Assembly (NCBI GenBank): GCA_902727985.1
Contig: CACVAY010000117.1
Span: 16,064-80,063, forward strand
DNA from: an uncultured Thiotrichaceae bacterium
GTDB taxonomy: Bacteria; Pseudomonadota; Gammaproteobacteria; Thiotrichales; Thiotrichaceae
Direction: 5' to 3'
Length of the DNA stretch: 64,000 nucleotides
This document shows, piece by piece, positions 28,301-38,849 of the stretch (positions are counted from its first letter, which is position 1; each line of letters begins with the position of its first letter). The notes beneath the pieces were generated by a model that was given only the letters and a program-made list of their open reading frames with translations, was not told the origin of the DNA and did not search any database. Made by a program: the position numbers and the translations under genes.

Positions 28301-28897
28301 CTATCGTACAGGAGAAGGTGCAATAAACGGAGAACTCTCAGGACGAACTTTCAATGCCATAGGACGCCCATCTTCATCCAATAACATCATCTCCACGCGT
28401 CGATTGATTTGACGATCTTTCACCGAGTCACCCAAAATAGGTAACTCCTCACCCAGTGCAGATACAAGAATACGATTATCTGCAATACCCATCGTATGCA
28501 AGTAATCCACAACCATTGCCTCTCTCCGTGTCGCCAAGCTTTTGTTGTAACGGGTACTGCCTTTTTGATCCGTAAATGATTGGATATTGACTTTGGCTTG
28601 AGGATATTTTTTCATAATGGCAACATTCTGTGCCAATCGCTTGGTTTCTTGAGCATTTAGATTTGATTTATCAAAGCCGAAATATACCGCAGGCTCCCAA
28701 TGTAAACCCTCCATATCCACTTGCTTTATCTTCACGACTTCTTTGATGACTTGTTTTTCCACCACTTTCTCAATAATTTTTGCCTTTGGTAAATCGCAAT
28801 TCTTATCATATTTGGCAAATAATTCATCATTCGTGGCACAACCACTGAATGATATCAAAGCGACCGAACTGATGAATGTTAAGGTTTTATTATTCAT
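28301..28897 (-). CDS. OmpA-like domain lipoprotein
   Basis: Lipobox-like SFSGC; OmpA C-terminal-like NIQSFTDQKGSTRYNKSLATRREAMVVDYL...RQINRRVEM. Confidence 0.88.
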   Translation of the reverse strand: MNNKTLTFISSVALISFSGCATNDELFAKYDKNCDLPKAKIIEKVVEKQVIKEVVKIKQVDMEGLHWEPAVYFGFDKSNLNAQETKRLAQNVAIMKKYPQAKVNIQSFTDQKGSTRYNKSLATRREAMVVDYLHTMGIADNRILVSALGEELPILGDSVKDRQINRRVEMMLLDEDGRPMALKVRPESSPFIAPSPVR

Positions 28898-28987
28898 TAT
28901 TATTTCCTTTTTAACCGGTTTACCCACATCACTCTCTGTATTTATCAAGAGATATGTTGAGCAAGCACATTGGTTACTAAATGGTTA

Positions 28988-31900
28988 TTATTCTTGTTCA
29001 CTGAGCCATTCAAGACTATTTTCATCAAACTTATATTGAAGACCTAAATACGCCCCTTCTTTGTTATATTCTTGCGTATCCAGATCATCTTCTTTAAAGC
29101 CAATGACATTATATCCAACCCCTATCCGTAGATTCTCACGCACGAGGTAGTTTGCTCCCAATCCCAAGGAATACTGTTGTTCAGCCAGCCCGTCAGTTCC
29201 AAGAACACCACCATGTATATCTACATCCCAACGTTTGTTAACATCCCAAATTACTCGGCCATCAAACAACAAGGCATCAGCCGTTGCACTAACACCGCCT
29301 TTTTCGCATGTTTCAGCTTTACCACCAGCACGACCTGAAATAAGAATATCTTCTTTAATTTCATAGTTCTGATGTGTTGATAGAATATGCGCGGTACAGT
29401 CACCTTCGGTCTCATTGCCACGTTCCAATTTATTCTCGTAGAAGAACAGCATATTGTGTTTGTTGTTTGTACGAGGACGATGCGACAAACCTACAGTGAA
29501 TGTACTTGTAGTATGCGTTTCTCCTGTCTCAGGGTCATCAATACGCAGTGATTCACGCACTAGTCCACTCCAATCCTTGTTGATTCTCGCCACATACGAT
29601 CCTTCGATACCATAGTAAATGCGATCATCATCTTTACGTGCTTCCAGGCGACCTAGTTTGCGATGGTTACTATCACGCGCATCTTTTAAGCCCATTGAAA
29701 TAGCGACTGAATCATTGCCATCACCTTCAAGGTTTTTAACAAGCTCTACACGTGGTGAGACTGACAGGCCCTTTTCTAGCTCGTAGGTTCCACGAATACC
29801 GGAAGCCGTTTCAAGATCACGTCCATCGGTCACACCGCGTAAACGATATTCTGAGTAGAGTTCTGTTGACTTAAATACATCCGACTTCACACCAATCGAC
29901 AGGGTATCGCGCTCATCAGTGATACTTAATCCCCCCACACCCGTCAAACTATTGATCCGTTCTGCACGTCCGTACACATGAATATGCTCATGCACCTCCA
30001 TTTCCCCCCCGAGAGAGATACGCTTACGATCTGAGCGACCAATATCTTGCTCATATTCCGTGCTGATATTACCCGCACGCCCCAGTAGCTCAATAGGTCG
30101 TTTTACACCAACGATGAAGGTTGTGAAACTATCACTATCAGCGGTATTTTTCTGACGAATATGACGCGTACCCGCCTTAAGTGTCCAGTCGCCTTGCTTA
30201 ATATTTGCACTGATACCCGCACTTTGTTCAGTCGCCTTCGTATCCACAGCTTTACTGCTTATCGCATCAAGCTCCACTGACACCTTGTCGTTGATTTTCT
30301 CTTTATGAGTCATGCGAACTTCTTCACGACCTTCCGAGATACCACCTGACTGGTTATCGAAACCGACATCCGCTCTTCCATAGCTGAATTGGGTGCTTGA
30401 ATTACTCCACTTCTGATCTACACCAATACGCAATGCCTCACCATCCTGCTTAGTTGCATCCTCATGACTCATCGTCGCAACACTGGCTGTAACACGGGTA
30501 TTGTTGGACTTATACTCACCGCTGATACCCGTGATGGTATTTCCATCCACTGAATTCTCATCTTGCGTATGGCTAACCCCTACATTCAGCTCATCCGTTA
30601 CTTGATGATTCAAACGCACACCTGCCATTAAATAGTCATTACCGTTATTTTCTACATCATAACTAACACGAATGTATACCGGATTGAAGTTTTCGTCTTG
30701 TGCCGGAATAGAATCCGTAAAGCTTAAATCGCCCGTTTGATCATCGAGGATATAGTCACCGAATCGTGTTAATGGCTCAACACTCATAACCACACCTGGG
30801 TTATCACGGGAAAAGGTTACAATTTCTACAACTTCACTATTACGAACAATCGGGTATCTATCAATACGATAGTTAAATGCTGTGCCTTGGCCACGAATTT
30901 CCTCAGTCAGATGATTTTCTTCTAACTCAGCAGCAAAGACCTGTAAACGCGTTTTTCCGTCATCGATAATGGCATTTGCGCCCGTCAAACTACGTTGTAC
31001 ACGCGCGACATTTTCCGTTTGCTGATAAGAATCTGTTAAGTAGTCCCCCCACATAACGCTACTCTTATCTTTTTCAAGCTTCGCATACACTTTGCTGCGC
31101 GATTGCGCCTCATAACCACGACGAGAGTCATCTCCATAAATGGGGTAAAAGCTATTCGGGTTGATATCACGGAAGCGCTCACCATCACTATCCTTATCCG
31201 TATCGATAGACATCGTAAGATGCCTATCACCTTTTACTTTGCCTTTAAGGAAAACGGCCGCGCGACCGTGTAATTTCACCCTGTCACGCTGGCTGTCTGG
31301 CGCATTATCGCGATCATCAAAGCCGATGTTCTTATTGCCCCGAATATCAATAATACCTGCTGCAACCAAGGGTCTAAGGGGTGCTACAAACGTAATGTCT
31401 TCCGTCACTTTTAGCCCATTCATACTGGCACGAATCTTAATATCTCCCGTGTGTTCAGAGCTTCTCAAATGAACAATGCGTTCACCATTGGTAATACGTA
31501 CCTGTTTACCGGGTGTTTTATCCTGAATATCACGCTCTACAAACGATCCATCTGTAGCTTCAAGCGTGACGAACTGCACACCACGTGCAGGATAGTCATT
31601 CTTATCCCTGATTTTGATTTTCACTGGTAAATAGGAGCGTCCACCATCTGCTGCAAGCTGGTCTTTCTCTAGCTCAAAACTGATAGATTCAGGTCGATCA
31701 GGGCGTTTGAAGGTATGCTTTGCCAAGGTTCTCATATTGCCAAATGGATCTTTTGCTGCAATTTCGACAATATTTTCACCAGGCTGAAGTTCTACGCCGT
31801 ACCATGCAACCACTTGCGCTTTTTCCCGTTTGTTTGCAATGCGCTCACCGATTTGCTGGTTAGACACAGAACGTCCATTCACAACCAACGTAGGTGTTAG

Positions 31901-34900
31901 ACCACCACGCACCACAGCCATGAAACGTCCATCTAAACTCGTGTCACCTGTTGGCCAGAGCCATTTGCCTGCTTTAGCTTCTTTGCGAGTGACAGTCTTC
32001 ACCACCTCTTGCGCTCTGGGCATCGGAATTGAACCAATGGGCGCTTCCAGACGGTCAATCACTGCCATCGGCAACCGCTCGTATACCGTTGATTCACGAG
32101 TCGTGGTGATATTGTTCGCTTTCAGCCGAGTTTGCAGCGCATCCAGCCCTTTTTTTCTCAAACTGAATCCCAATCTGACGGTATGAAAATCGCCTAACGG
32201 ATAGATGTACGCTTCATTTCTAAGCCCTTCGGGCAACTGATTCAAGGTAAACTCGGCCGCAGATTTAGTTAGAAACTTTTCAAGCTGCAAGGCATAGCCC
32301 CGTGCAATCATGGCTTTATTTTTTATGTGATTCTGCTGACTGGAACCGCCATTCTGGCCTTCAGCGTTGAAACCAACGGTACCATTCGATAAATCGCCAT
32401 CAGCCCCCGTTTTACGACGCAGGTCATCAACCACATAACTACGGTTCGGATCATACTTTTCTGCATTTTCTAGCATCCAATCAGTACGTCCCATGTTTCG
32501 TGCTTTAATTTGATCATAGACATATTGCACATCTTCTTTCGGACAAGATGCCACAAAATCAGCACGGTGGAATTCACCTTTCACCATGTCAACCAAACGA
32601 CTGCCCGGATCTGCCATATGACGATTATCTGTCGGCTTTAATGACAAGCCATCGGGAAGTGTGATGGGGTCAACCTTAATAACATGATTACCTGGCTCGA
32701 TACCATACAAGCTGTATTGACCATTACCATCGGTAATGACCCAAGTACCATTTTCCATATACAGCTTTACGCCCCCGATTGGCCATTCACCCTCGCTCTG
32801 TTTATCGTCACAATCGGTATCAACAAAAACTTTACCAAAGACGATACCATTGTTGGCTAATACGCCATCTTGAGCAATGCTTACTGTGGCACGTGATGTG
32901 TTTGAAGTAATCAGCGCAGACGTTAAGGAAGCGCCTGTGGCAACCACCGAGTTGGTTCCATCACCGTCAATTGCTCCTGCTGATACGCGCACTTTATACG
33001 TCAGGACATGAGGTTCACGATCCAGTACACCATCAGCTTCACCCTCAAGAAAGGGGAGATTGACGAAGTGTAGGTTAGGCCCTGGCGCACCAACAGGATC
33101 TCCAACCAATTTCCCATCCAAAAAGGTGGTGTCGTTCACATAACGGAAGCCATAGGGTAGAGTATCTTTCAATGAAACGGCATACAGTCTTTGTGGCGTT
33201 TTATTCTCGATTTTAACACTATAGGTTAAAAACTCACCAACCCCTACCTCAGAGTCTTCGGCACTCTTCGTCAAGATCAAGGTATCCCCAAGACCAGGAT
33301 TAAACAGTAATGCTGGATCTGCCGGCACATCCACAACCAGTGGTGGATCACCAGCACTCAGAGTAAATATCCCTGTATTGGCTGGAGTACCTTCATACCC
33401 TTCTTGACCATAAGAATATTGGTTGACAACGCGATCAATGAAAGCTTCGGGAGGGATTGTACTGGGTACTGAGTACCCCGCAGGGGACGTTACATCAATA
33501 TAATAATCACCCGCATATAAGAAGGGGAACTGGTATCTGCCATCATCGGCTGTGGTTTGTACCTCATAAGGCAAATTGGTAATAGGATCTAAAGCCACTG
33601 TACCATCCGCATTACGCACAATGACTGTCGCACCTTCCACAGGAGTATTAAATACTGAATCAAATACTACACCCAATGGATCAATCAATGCCGCATCAGT
33701 GAGTACCGTTCCCGTACCAGGCTCAGCACCAATAGTACGCACCTCTAAACCACCATCGGGTGAACCTTGAATAACACAGTTATTATCTGATGATGTGTAA
33801 TCAGGTGTACTTGCTGCAAACGGGCATGTTCTGCCAGCCCCCTGATCGCTTGCAGATAAACGTATTGGACTCAAATTACGAAAAACACCTGTATTTGGGC
33901 CTGTTTCCAGCATTTTTACAATTAAAGTATCTCCAGTTTTGGAAATCACTTCTACAGAGTAACTATCAACCGTATCTATATCTGTGTTATAGGCACTTGA
34001 GTGCATTTCAATATATACGCCATCCATAGTTGGATCATAAGGTCTAATACCATTGTCTAAAGCATAGTAGGTGGCATCCTCAAGATCAGTTGTACTTGCG
34101 AAATCTGGAGCCTCTCCATCCCGCTTGTTGCTAAGACTTGGCGTTAAAAAAAGAATCTCAGCATCATCACCCGAGCCACTTGTTTCCCCTGTTCCAGACG
34201 TGACTTTGTCGGCAACCACCGTTGTACATACTTCATTACTGGTGAAGTCTTTCTGAGTATCATCGTTAAACTCAAAATAAGCCTCATTGAGAATGATACT
34301 GGTCGTTGGATTGCTATCAACAACCACTGAAAATTCCAACTTGCCACTTTGGTTACTATCCAATTGCTCAACCGGAATATATAGGCCCACTTTACTGATG
34401 AGATTTACGCCATCCCAGTTAGAAAAACGACTCCAGCGGTTGGTATCTTCATCGCTTTTAAGTTGCACAAGCGGAATCGCTTGTGACGGTGCGAACACAA
34501 TTTCTGTCGTATTTCTTAGGGTCGTATTCGGAGGAATAACATTCTCTAGTACTGCGCCCGCAATCGCAGTACCGTCAATTTCGTATGCTCTTGCTATGGG
34601 TCTTTGTGACCCCGTGTTAGTAAAACGAATGCCGTAATCTAGCGTTTCTAAAGCACGTACGGCTGAGCCACAGGCGGGAAGAACACTATTGTAGATCGTA
34701 AGATTAGCACCTATAACGATATCTACAACATCGGTATTTTTTACAATCATTTCTGGGTGCCCCAAAGGCTCCACAGTGATATCCACATGATGTAATTCGC
34801 CAGCTTGTTGTGTTGGCTGTGTTTGCCCAACAATAACGAATCCAAATAAGCGGCCAGGCAGCACTTCAGGCAGCAAGTAACAAGTACTTCCTATCGTCGC

Positions 34901-35344
34901 TGTTCCTGTACAGGCGATGGGAGAAATGACCGGCTCTCCTGCATCAGCAATACCATTACCGTTTTTATCTGCGTAAAGCGTGAGGTTTTGTAGATCAGCA
35001 TCATCAGAGGCATCTTGCTTTACCTCCAATTGGTACTCTGATTTTATATTGCCTGTATTCGTCAGACGATGTGGCAAACTTACCTGCTGGCCCGCAGTAG
35101 CATGAATGATATTATCTCTATTGAGCTCTAAGGCAAATAATTCCGCAACGATAATGAGCGATTCATTTGAGAACATTGTCTTGGTTCGACCATCTGCCGT
35201 ATCAAACCATGAGATTTCAGCTCTATTACTAATTTCTTGTCCTGCAGGCACCATCGCAGCCTTTAGCGGAATAGAAAGCATCAACAGCGTCACCATTGAT
35301 AGCACGAGAAATCCGATTAGCCAGTTGGGGGCACTTCTTGGCAT
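28988..35344 (-). CDS. Large DUF11/SdrD-B protein with C-terminal outer-membrane beta-barrel-like region
   Basis: Signal peptide; FPH/LPH-LTNTGN N-terminal module; GFRYVNDTTFLDGKLVGDP DUF11 block; GKVFVDTDCDDKQSEGEWPIGGVKLYMENG SdrD-B block; ~700 C-terminal residues of alternating amphipathic strands (YRLRGVTDGRDLETASGIRGTYELEKGLSVSPRVELV...LGLQYKF). Confidence 0.8.
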   Translation of the reverse strand: MPRSAPNWLIGFLVLSMVTLLMLSIPLKAAMVPAGQEISNRAEISWFDTADGRTKTMFSNESLIIVAELFALELNRDNIIHATAGQQVSLPHRLTNTGNIKSEYQLEVKQDASDDADLQNLTLYADKNGNGIADAGEPVISPIACTGTATIGSTCYLLPEVLPGRLFGFVIVGQTQPTQQAGELHHVDITVEPLGHPEMIVKNTDVVDIVIGANLTIYNSVLPACGSAVRALETLDYGIRFTNTGSQRPIARAYEIDGTAIAGAVLENVIPPNTTLRNTTEIVFAPSQAIPLVQLKSDEDTNRWSRFSNWDGVNLISKVGLYIPVEQLDSNQSGKLEFSVVVDSNPTTSIILNEAYFEFNDDTQKDFTSNEVCTTVVADKVTSGTGETSGSGDDAEILFLTPSLSNKRDGEAPDFASTTDLEDATYYALDNGIRPYDPTMDGVYIEMHSSAYNTDIDTVDSYSVEVISKTGDTLIVKMLETGPNTGVFRNLSPIRLSASDQGAGRTCPFAASTPDYTSSDNNCVIQGSPDGGLEVRTIGAEPGTGTVLTDAALIDPLGVVFDSVFNTPVEGATVIVRNADGTVALDPITNLPYEVQTTADDGRYQFPFLYAGDYYIDVTSPAGYSVPSTIPPEAFIDRVVNQYSYGQEGYEGTPANTGIFTLSAGDPPLVVDVPADPALLFNPGLGDTLILTKSAEDSEVGVGEFLTYSVKIENKTPQRLYAVSLKDTLPYGFRYVNDTTFLDGKLVGDPVGAPGPNLHFVNLPFLEGEADGVLDREPHVLTYKVRVSAGAIDGDGTNSVVATGASLTSALITSNTSRATVSIAQDGVLANNGIVFGKVFVDTDCDDKQSEGEWPIGGVKLYMENGTWVITDGNGQYSLYGIEPGNHVIKVDPITLPDGLSLKPTDNRHMADPGSRLVDMVKGEFHRADFVASCPKEDVQYVYDQIKARNMGRTDWMLENAEKYDPNRSYVVDDLRRKTGADGDLSNGTVGFNAEGQNGGSSQQNHIKNKAMIARGYALQLEKFLTKSAAEFTLNQLPEGLRNEAYIYPLGDFHTVRLGFSLRKKGLDALQTRLKANNITTTRESTVYERLPMAVIDRLEAPIGSIPMPRAQEVVKTVTRKEAKAGKWLWPTGDTSLDGRFMAVVRGGLTPTLVVNGRSVSNQQIGERIANKREKAQVVAWYGVELQPGENIVEIAAKDPFGNMRTLAKHTFKRPDRPESISFELEKDQLAADGGRSYLPVKIKIRDKNDYPARGVQFVTLEATDGSFVERDIQDKTPGKQVRITNGERIVHLRSSEHTGDIKIRASMNGLKVTEDITFVAPLRPLVAAGIIDIRGNKNIGFDDRDNAPDSQRDRVKLHGRAAVFLKGKVKGDRHLTMSIDTDKDSDGERFRDINPNSFYPIYGDDSRRGYEAQSRSKVYAKLEKDKSSVMWGDYLTDSYQQTENVARVQRSLTGANAIIDDGKTRLQVFAAELEENHLTEEIRGQGTAFNYRIDRYPIVRNSEVVEIVTFSRDNPGVVMSVEPLTRFGDYILDDQTGDLSFTDSIPAQDENFNPVYIRVSYDVENNGNDYLMAGVRLNHQVTDELNVGVSHTQDENSVDGNTITGISGEYKSNNTRVTASVATMSHEDATKQDGEALRIGVDQKWSNSSTQFSYGRADVGFDNQSGGISEGREEVRMTHKEKINDKVSVELDAISSKAVDTKATEQSAGISANIKQGDWTLKAGTRHIRQKNTADSDSFTTFIVGVKRPIELLGRAGNISTEYEQDIGRSDRKRISLGGEMEVHEHIHVYGRAERINSLTGVGGLSITDERDTLSIGVKSDVFKSTELYSEYRLRGVTDGRDLETASGIRGTYELEKGLSVSPRVELVKNLEGDGNDSVAISMGLKDARDSNHRKLGRLEARKDDDRIYYGIEGSYVARINKDWSGLVRESLRIDDPETGETHTTSTFTVGLSHRPRTNNKHNMLFFYENKLERGNETEGDCTAHILSTHQNYEIKEDILISGRAGGKAETCEKGGVSATADALLFDGRVIWDVNKRWDVDIHGGVLGTDGLAEQQYSLGLGANYLVRENLRIGVGYNVIGFKEDDLDTQEYNKEGAYLGLQYKFDENSLEWLSEQE

Positions 35345-35487
35345 GTTGTTCACCACTTTATTATTCTTTTTATTTATTAATAACTTAATGACAACGATAG
35401 ACATCAGCATTAGTTATGATTTTTGCGAACGTACTTTTTATATAACTTCATAGTCAATACACACTTCCTAACACTCAAGGAAACATA

Positions 35488-35646
35488 ATTGATCATGTCA
35501 ATTTAGCCCGCACAACTCTCAGTAAACTTGAGGAAGGTGACAGTCGATTGTTGTCAAACCGGACTTCAAACTTACTGAGAGTTATGCGCAACTACATTGA
35601 TATTTGCTTGGCAAAGCGTCAGGGAAATTCATACGACTTTCCCTAA
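35488..35646 (+). pseudogene. Relic of an XRE-type HTH regulator (HipB-like) C-terminal part
   Basis: Plus-frame translation IDHVNLARTTLSKLEEGDSRLLSNRTSNLLRVMRNYIDICLAKRQGNSYDFP* looks like helix 3 onward of an XRE HTH domain; no N-terminus remains. Confidence 0.45.
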
Positions 35647-35649
35647 CGC
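35616..35649 (-). terminator. Hairpin downstream of the 985-aa gene
   Basis: GCGTCAGGGAAA-N10-TTTCCCTAACGC, one mismatch, immediately downstream (minus strand) of the 985-aa stop. Confidence 0.55.
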
Positions 35650-35679
35650 CTAGACTTACATTTACTGCCTAGCTAATGA

Positions 35680-38637
35680 TTACTCATCAACTTTTACGGT
35701 GAAACGTACTGTTGATGATTCACCTGATAGCATCTCACCACCTTTTCCTAGCGCCGCTGACTGATCAACACCCGTACCAAGATAATAAGTGACTTTGTCA
35801 CTGGTAGCGTCATGCTCAGCTTCATCGTCACCTGCACTATCTGATTTCGAAACACTACCGATCATCAAAGACCCTGCATAGAATGATGTGAACTCAGGAA
35901 TCGAGTCATTCACGATAACATTCATTACTTTTGCATCACCTTCGTTCTTAGCGACGATTTCCCAAACAACACACTCTCCTGGCGCAACTTTTGCACTCTG
36001 AATTTCTGCAAATGCGCCAATAGTTCCGGTATCGGTACAATCTGTTTGACGTGCAACCGTCTTAGTTAAACGCACTTGGCCCAAAATAACGTTTGAGGTA
36101 TCTGTTGCATTACTACGTACCTGGCCACCCGTATCTGTTGGATCCGTTGCTGTTATAGTCGTTGTATTCACTTCACCTTGTGGAGCATTCGCTGGAGCAA
36201 ATACTTTATCAGTGACCTTGATGTATTGACCTGGTGTAAGTGGGAATTCAACCAAGTTATCAGTATCGCTATCTGTTACCACAACATCTGCCGATGTACC
36301 ATCTGGGTTATACACCTTGATAGTGTCACCAACAACCAATGTGCCAACTTCTGTGTCACCTACACCATCACCTGTAGTATCAACCAATGTTGTTGAGTTC
36401 CAACCTGTTGTGCTGTTACCTGAAGTTAGTTCAACGGCTTCATTCAAGTTACCATCATTCTTTACCGTATGTGGATATTCAACCGTACCACCTGGCTGAA
36501 CCTGGTTTTGACCATCTGGAGTAACAGAAACTGCACTTGAGTCATTCACGTCCACTGCCACTTTAACACTGTCATTTCGTGCTGAATCTGTAGCAGAAGC
36601 CACTTTAACCGCCATGACATAATCATTGTCGCCATCATTATCAGCATCAGCTGCATTAGAATTATCAATTGTAGAGTCGATACCATCAAATGAACCTGGT
36701 GCCATGCCTAAGGCTTGCAATGGATCTGTTGATATAGTGACTTCTGCAGTAAAGTTGAATGTTTCACCAGCTGGTAGCAATGGTGTAAAAGTAATGATGT
36801 TCCCAGCTGAATCTTTGAACACAACATCCCAGCCAGCCGGAACATTTTCACTACTGATCGCAAATGAATCTGACTTACCCGATTCGTTGGCGACTTCCAT
36901 TGGGAAAGAAACGGTATCTCCAATATTTCCTTTCTCATTAAGCACCGCGCCTTCACTATGCGCATTAGCAGTACCATCGTCTTTAAAACCCGTATTTGGC
37001 TGTGTTGCACCGACTGCCGCCAGATCAACTGCTGGAGGTGTTATCTGACCTAATGTTAATGCGGTTGTATCGCTAACCGTTGTATCACCAGAAGATGTCG
37101 CCGTTAAAATCGCGGTATGATTTGTTCCTGGAGCACTCGAAGTGCCTGCTGGCAACTGCGCCTTTACTACAACAGATGTTTCTGAGGCTCCACCTACAAC
37201 GCCCGTATCTGGCTTACCATCACCATCACTGTCAGTTAATTGCGTTGAACCGTCAGCTGACCATAACGTGAAGATAGTTCCACTGGGGAATGAACCTTGA
37301 GCCACTGCCAAGTTATAGATATCGTCACCATTACCCGTGTTTTCAATAGTGTGCGTAAACACAGCGGTTTCACCCGATACGACTTGATCAATATACTGCA
37401 CATCATTATCTGCAGCGTTATCATCTTTACCATCATTCACTGCTGGAGAAGGCGTACCCAAACCATCATCGTCTGCGGCAACTTTAAACTGCTGAGGTAT
37501 TTTATCCGTCGTTTTGTTTGAAGGTGTAACGACTTTTGGATCTGTAGGGTTAGCAGGATTTTCTTGCTGGGTATAGAAAACATTTTCGATTAATGCATCA
37601 GCGTCCCATGATGGGTCATACTCTGCTTCATAAACGATAGATATCGTTGTATCCTTTGGTAAAACAACATCTGTTGCTTTGATGATTGAAACTGCAGTAT
37701 CGGTGGTATCACCATCGTTATTCAGATCAACGCCATTTTCGTCCATCGTTGTCGTGGTCGTTGGTACCACATCGGTACCGCCTGTAAGCCCATTTACAGC
37801 AATAATTGACACATTCGTTAAAGGTAACGGGGCTGTTGTGCCCGCAGTTCCATCGCCATTATCACCATCGTGATCCACTAATGGTATGGCATCAATGATA
37901 TCAACCGCATTCGCATCTGCCCCCCCCGTATTTTTAATGGTCAGGGTATAAGTAACCTTGCCTTCATTTCCAGCGGTTGTTGGGTTATCTGGTGTTAAGA
38001 CGGATTCTTTTGTCTGAACAAGCACAGGGCCCGTACTCACCGTAACGATATCAATATTGTCGCCATTCACCGTATTTGTATTGGTACCAATATCGGTAAC
38101 CGTACCGCCACCTCTCGACGTAGCTTCGAACTTAATCGTTTCAACATCCCCTGCTGAAGCACCACCATTAATTTGATAAGCAACGACAATGTTTTCTGTT
38201 TCGCCTACACCAATTTCCAATTCAGTAATCGTTGGCTCACCAGCATCCGGCTGCCCATTACCATTCAAGTCATGATAAATTGTTGCACCACTATTTTGGG
38301 CCACATTATCTGCTGTTAAGTCAAAGACGTCTTTGATATTACCCGTGTTTGTCAATGTATGAGGGAAGTAAACCGTCTGGCCAGGCGCACCTGTTAGATT
38401 GTTATCATTTTCCATCGTTGCTTTGTATTGTGGAGCAACGGTAATTACCGCTTCATTCGATTGAGCTGTATATTTGTTTCCGTTCTCATCTTCATAAGAA
38501 ACGGTTGCCAAGTTTTTAATCTCCTCGCCTGCAAGTGGTGCTGCCGCATAGGCAACGCCACCTACTGACATTGCTGTCAAGGAAGCCGCAACGAAATGCG
38601 CCAAAGGTGTTTTTTTAAATAGGTTTGTTTTTTTCAT
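35680..38637 (-). CDS. Secreted DUF11 repeat protein (985 aa)
   Basis: Signal peptide; APLAGEEIKNLATVSYEDENG...PGQTVYFPHTLTNTGNIKD module; several DUF11-like domains; ends VRFTVKVDE. Confidence 0.87.
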   Translation of the reverse strand: MKKTNLFKKTPLAHFVAASLTAMSVGGVAYAAAPLAGEEIKNLATVSYEDENGNKYTAQSNEAVITVAPQYKATMENDNNLTGAPGQTVYFPHTLTNTGNIKDVFDLTADNVAQNSGATIYHDLNGNGQPDAGEPTITELEIGVGETENIVVAYQINGGASAGDVETIKFEATSRGGGTVTDIGTNTNTVNGDNIDIVTVSTGPVLVQTKESVLTPDNPTTAGNEGKVTYTLTIKNTGGADANAVDIIDAIPLVDHDGDNGDGTAGTTAPLPLTNVSIIAVNGLTGGTDVVPTTTTTMDENGVDLNNDGDTTDTAVSIIKATDVVLPKDTTISIVYEAEYDPSWDADALIENVFYTQQENPANPTDPKVVTPSNKTTDKIPQQFKVAADDDGLGTPSPAVNDGKDDNAADNDVQYIDQVVSGETAVFTHTIENTGNGDDIYNLAVAQGSFPSGTIFTLWSADGSTQLTDSDGDGKPDTGVVGGASETSVVVKAQLPAGTSSAPGTNHTAILTATSSGDTTVSDTTALTLGQITPPAVDLAAVGATQPNTGFKDDGTANAHSEGAVLNEKGNIGDTVSFPMEVANESGKSDSFAISSENVPAGWDVVFKDSAGNIITFTPLLPAGETFNFTAEVTISTDPLQALGMAPGSFDGIDSTIDNSNAADADNDGDNDYVMAVKVASATDSARNDSVKVAVDVNDSSAVSVTPDGQNQVQPGGTVEYPHTVKNDGNLNEAVELTSGNSTTGWNSTTLVDTTGDGVGDTEVGTLVVGDTIKVYNPDGTSADVVVTDSDTDNLVEFPLTPGQYIKVTDKVFAPANAPQGEVNTTTITATDPTDTGGQVRSNATDTSNVILGQVRLTKTVARQTDCTDTGTIGAFAEIQSAKVAPGECVVWEIVAKNEGDAKVMNVIVNDSIPEFTSFYAGSLMIGSVSKSDSAGDDEAEHDATSDKVTYYLGTGVDQSAALGKGGEMLSGESSTVRFTVKVDE

Positions 38638-38849
38638 TTATTTTTCTCATTATTTTATTATTACAAGTATTAAAGCCACTATTCAGGAAAACCTCACAAT
38701 CCAGCTTATTGTGGATAGTTCACGTTCATTGACGATGACAATCTGCTTTTATCATAAAAGAACATTCCTGAAATGCATCTCAAATTCATTTTTAAAATAG
38801 CCGAACCTCATTATTTTTATCATTGCTATTCGACTATTTTATTAGAAAA

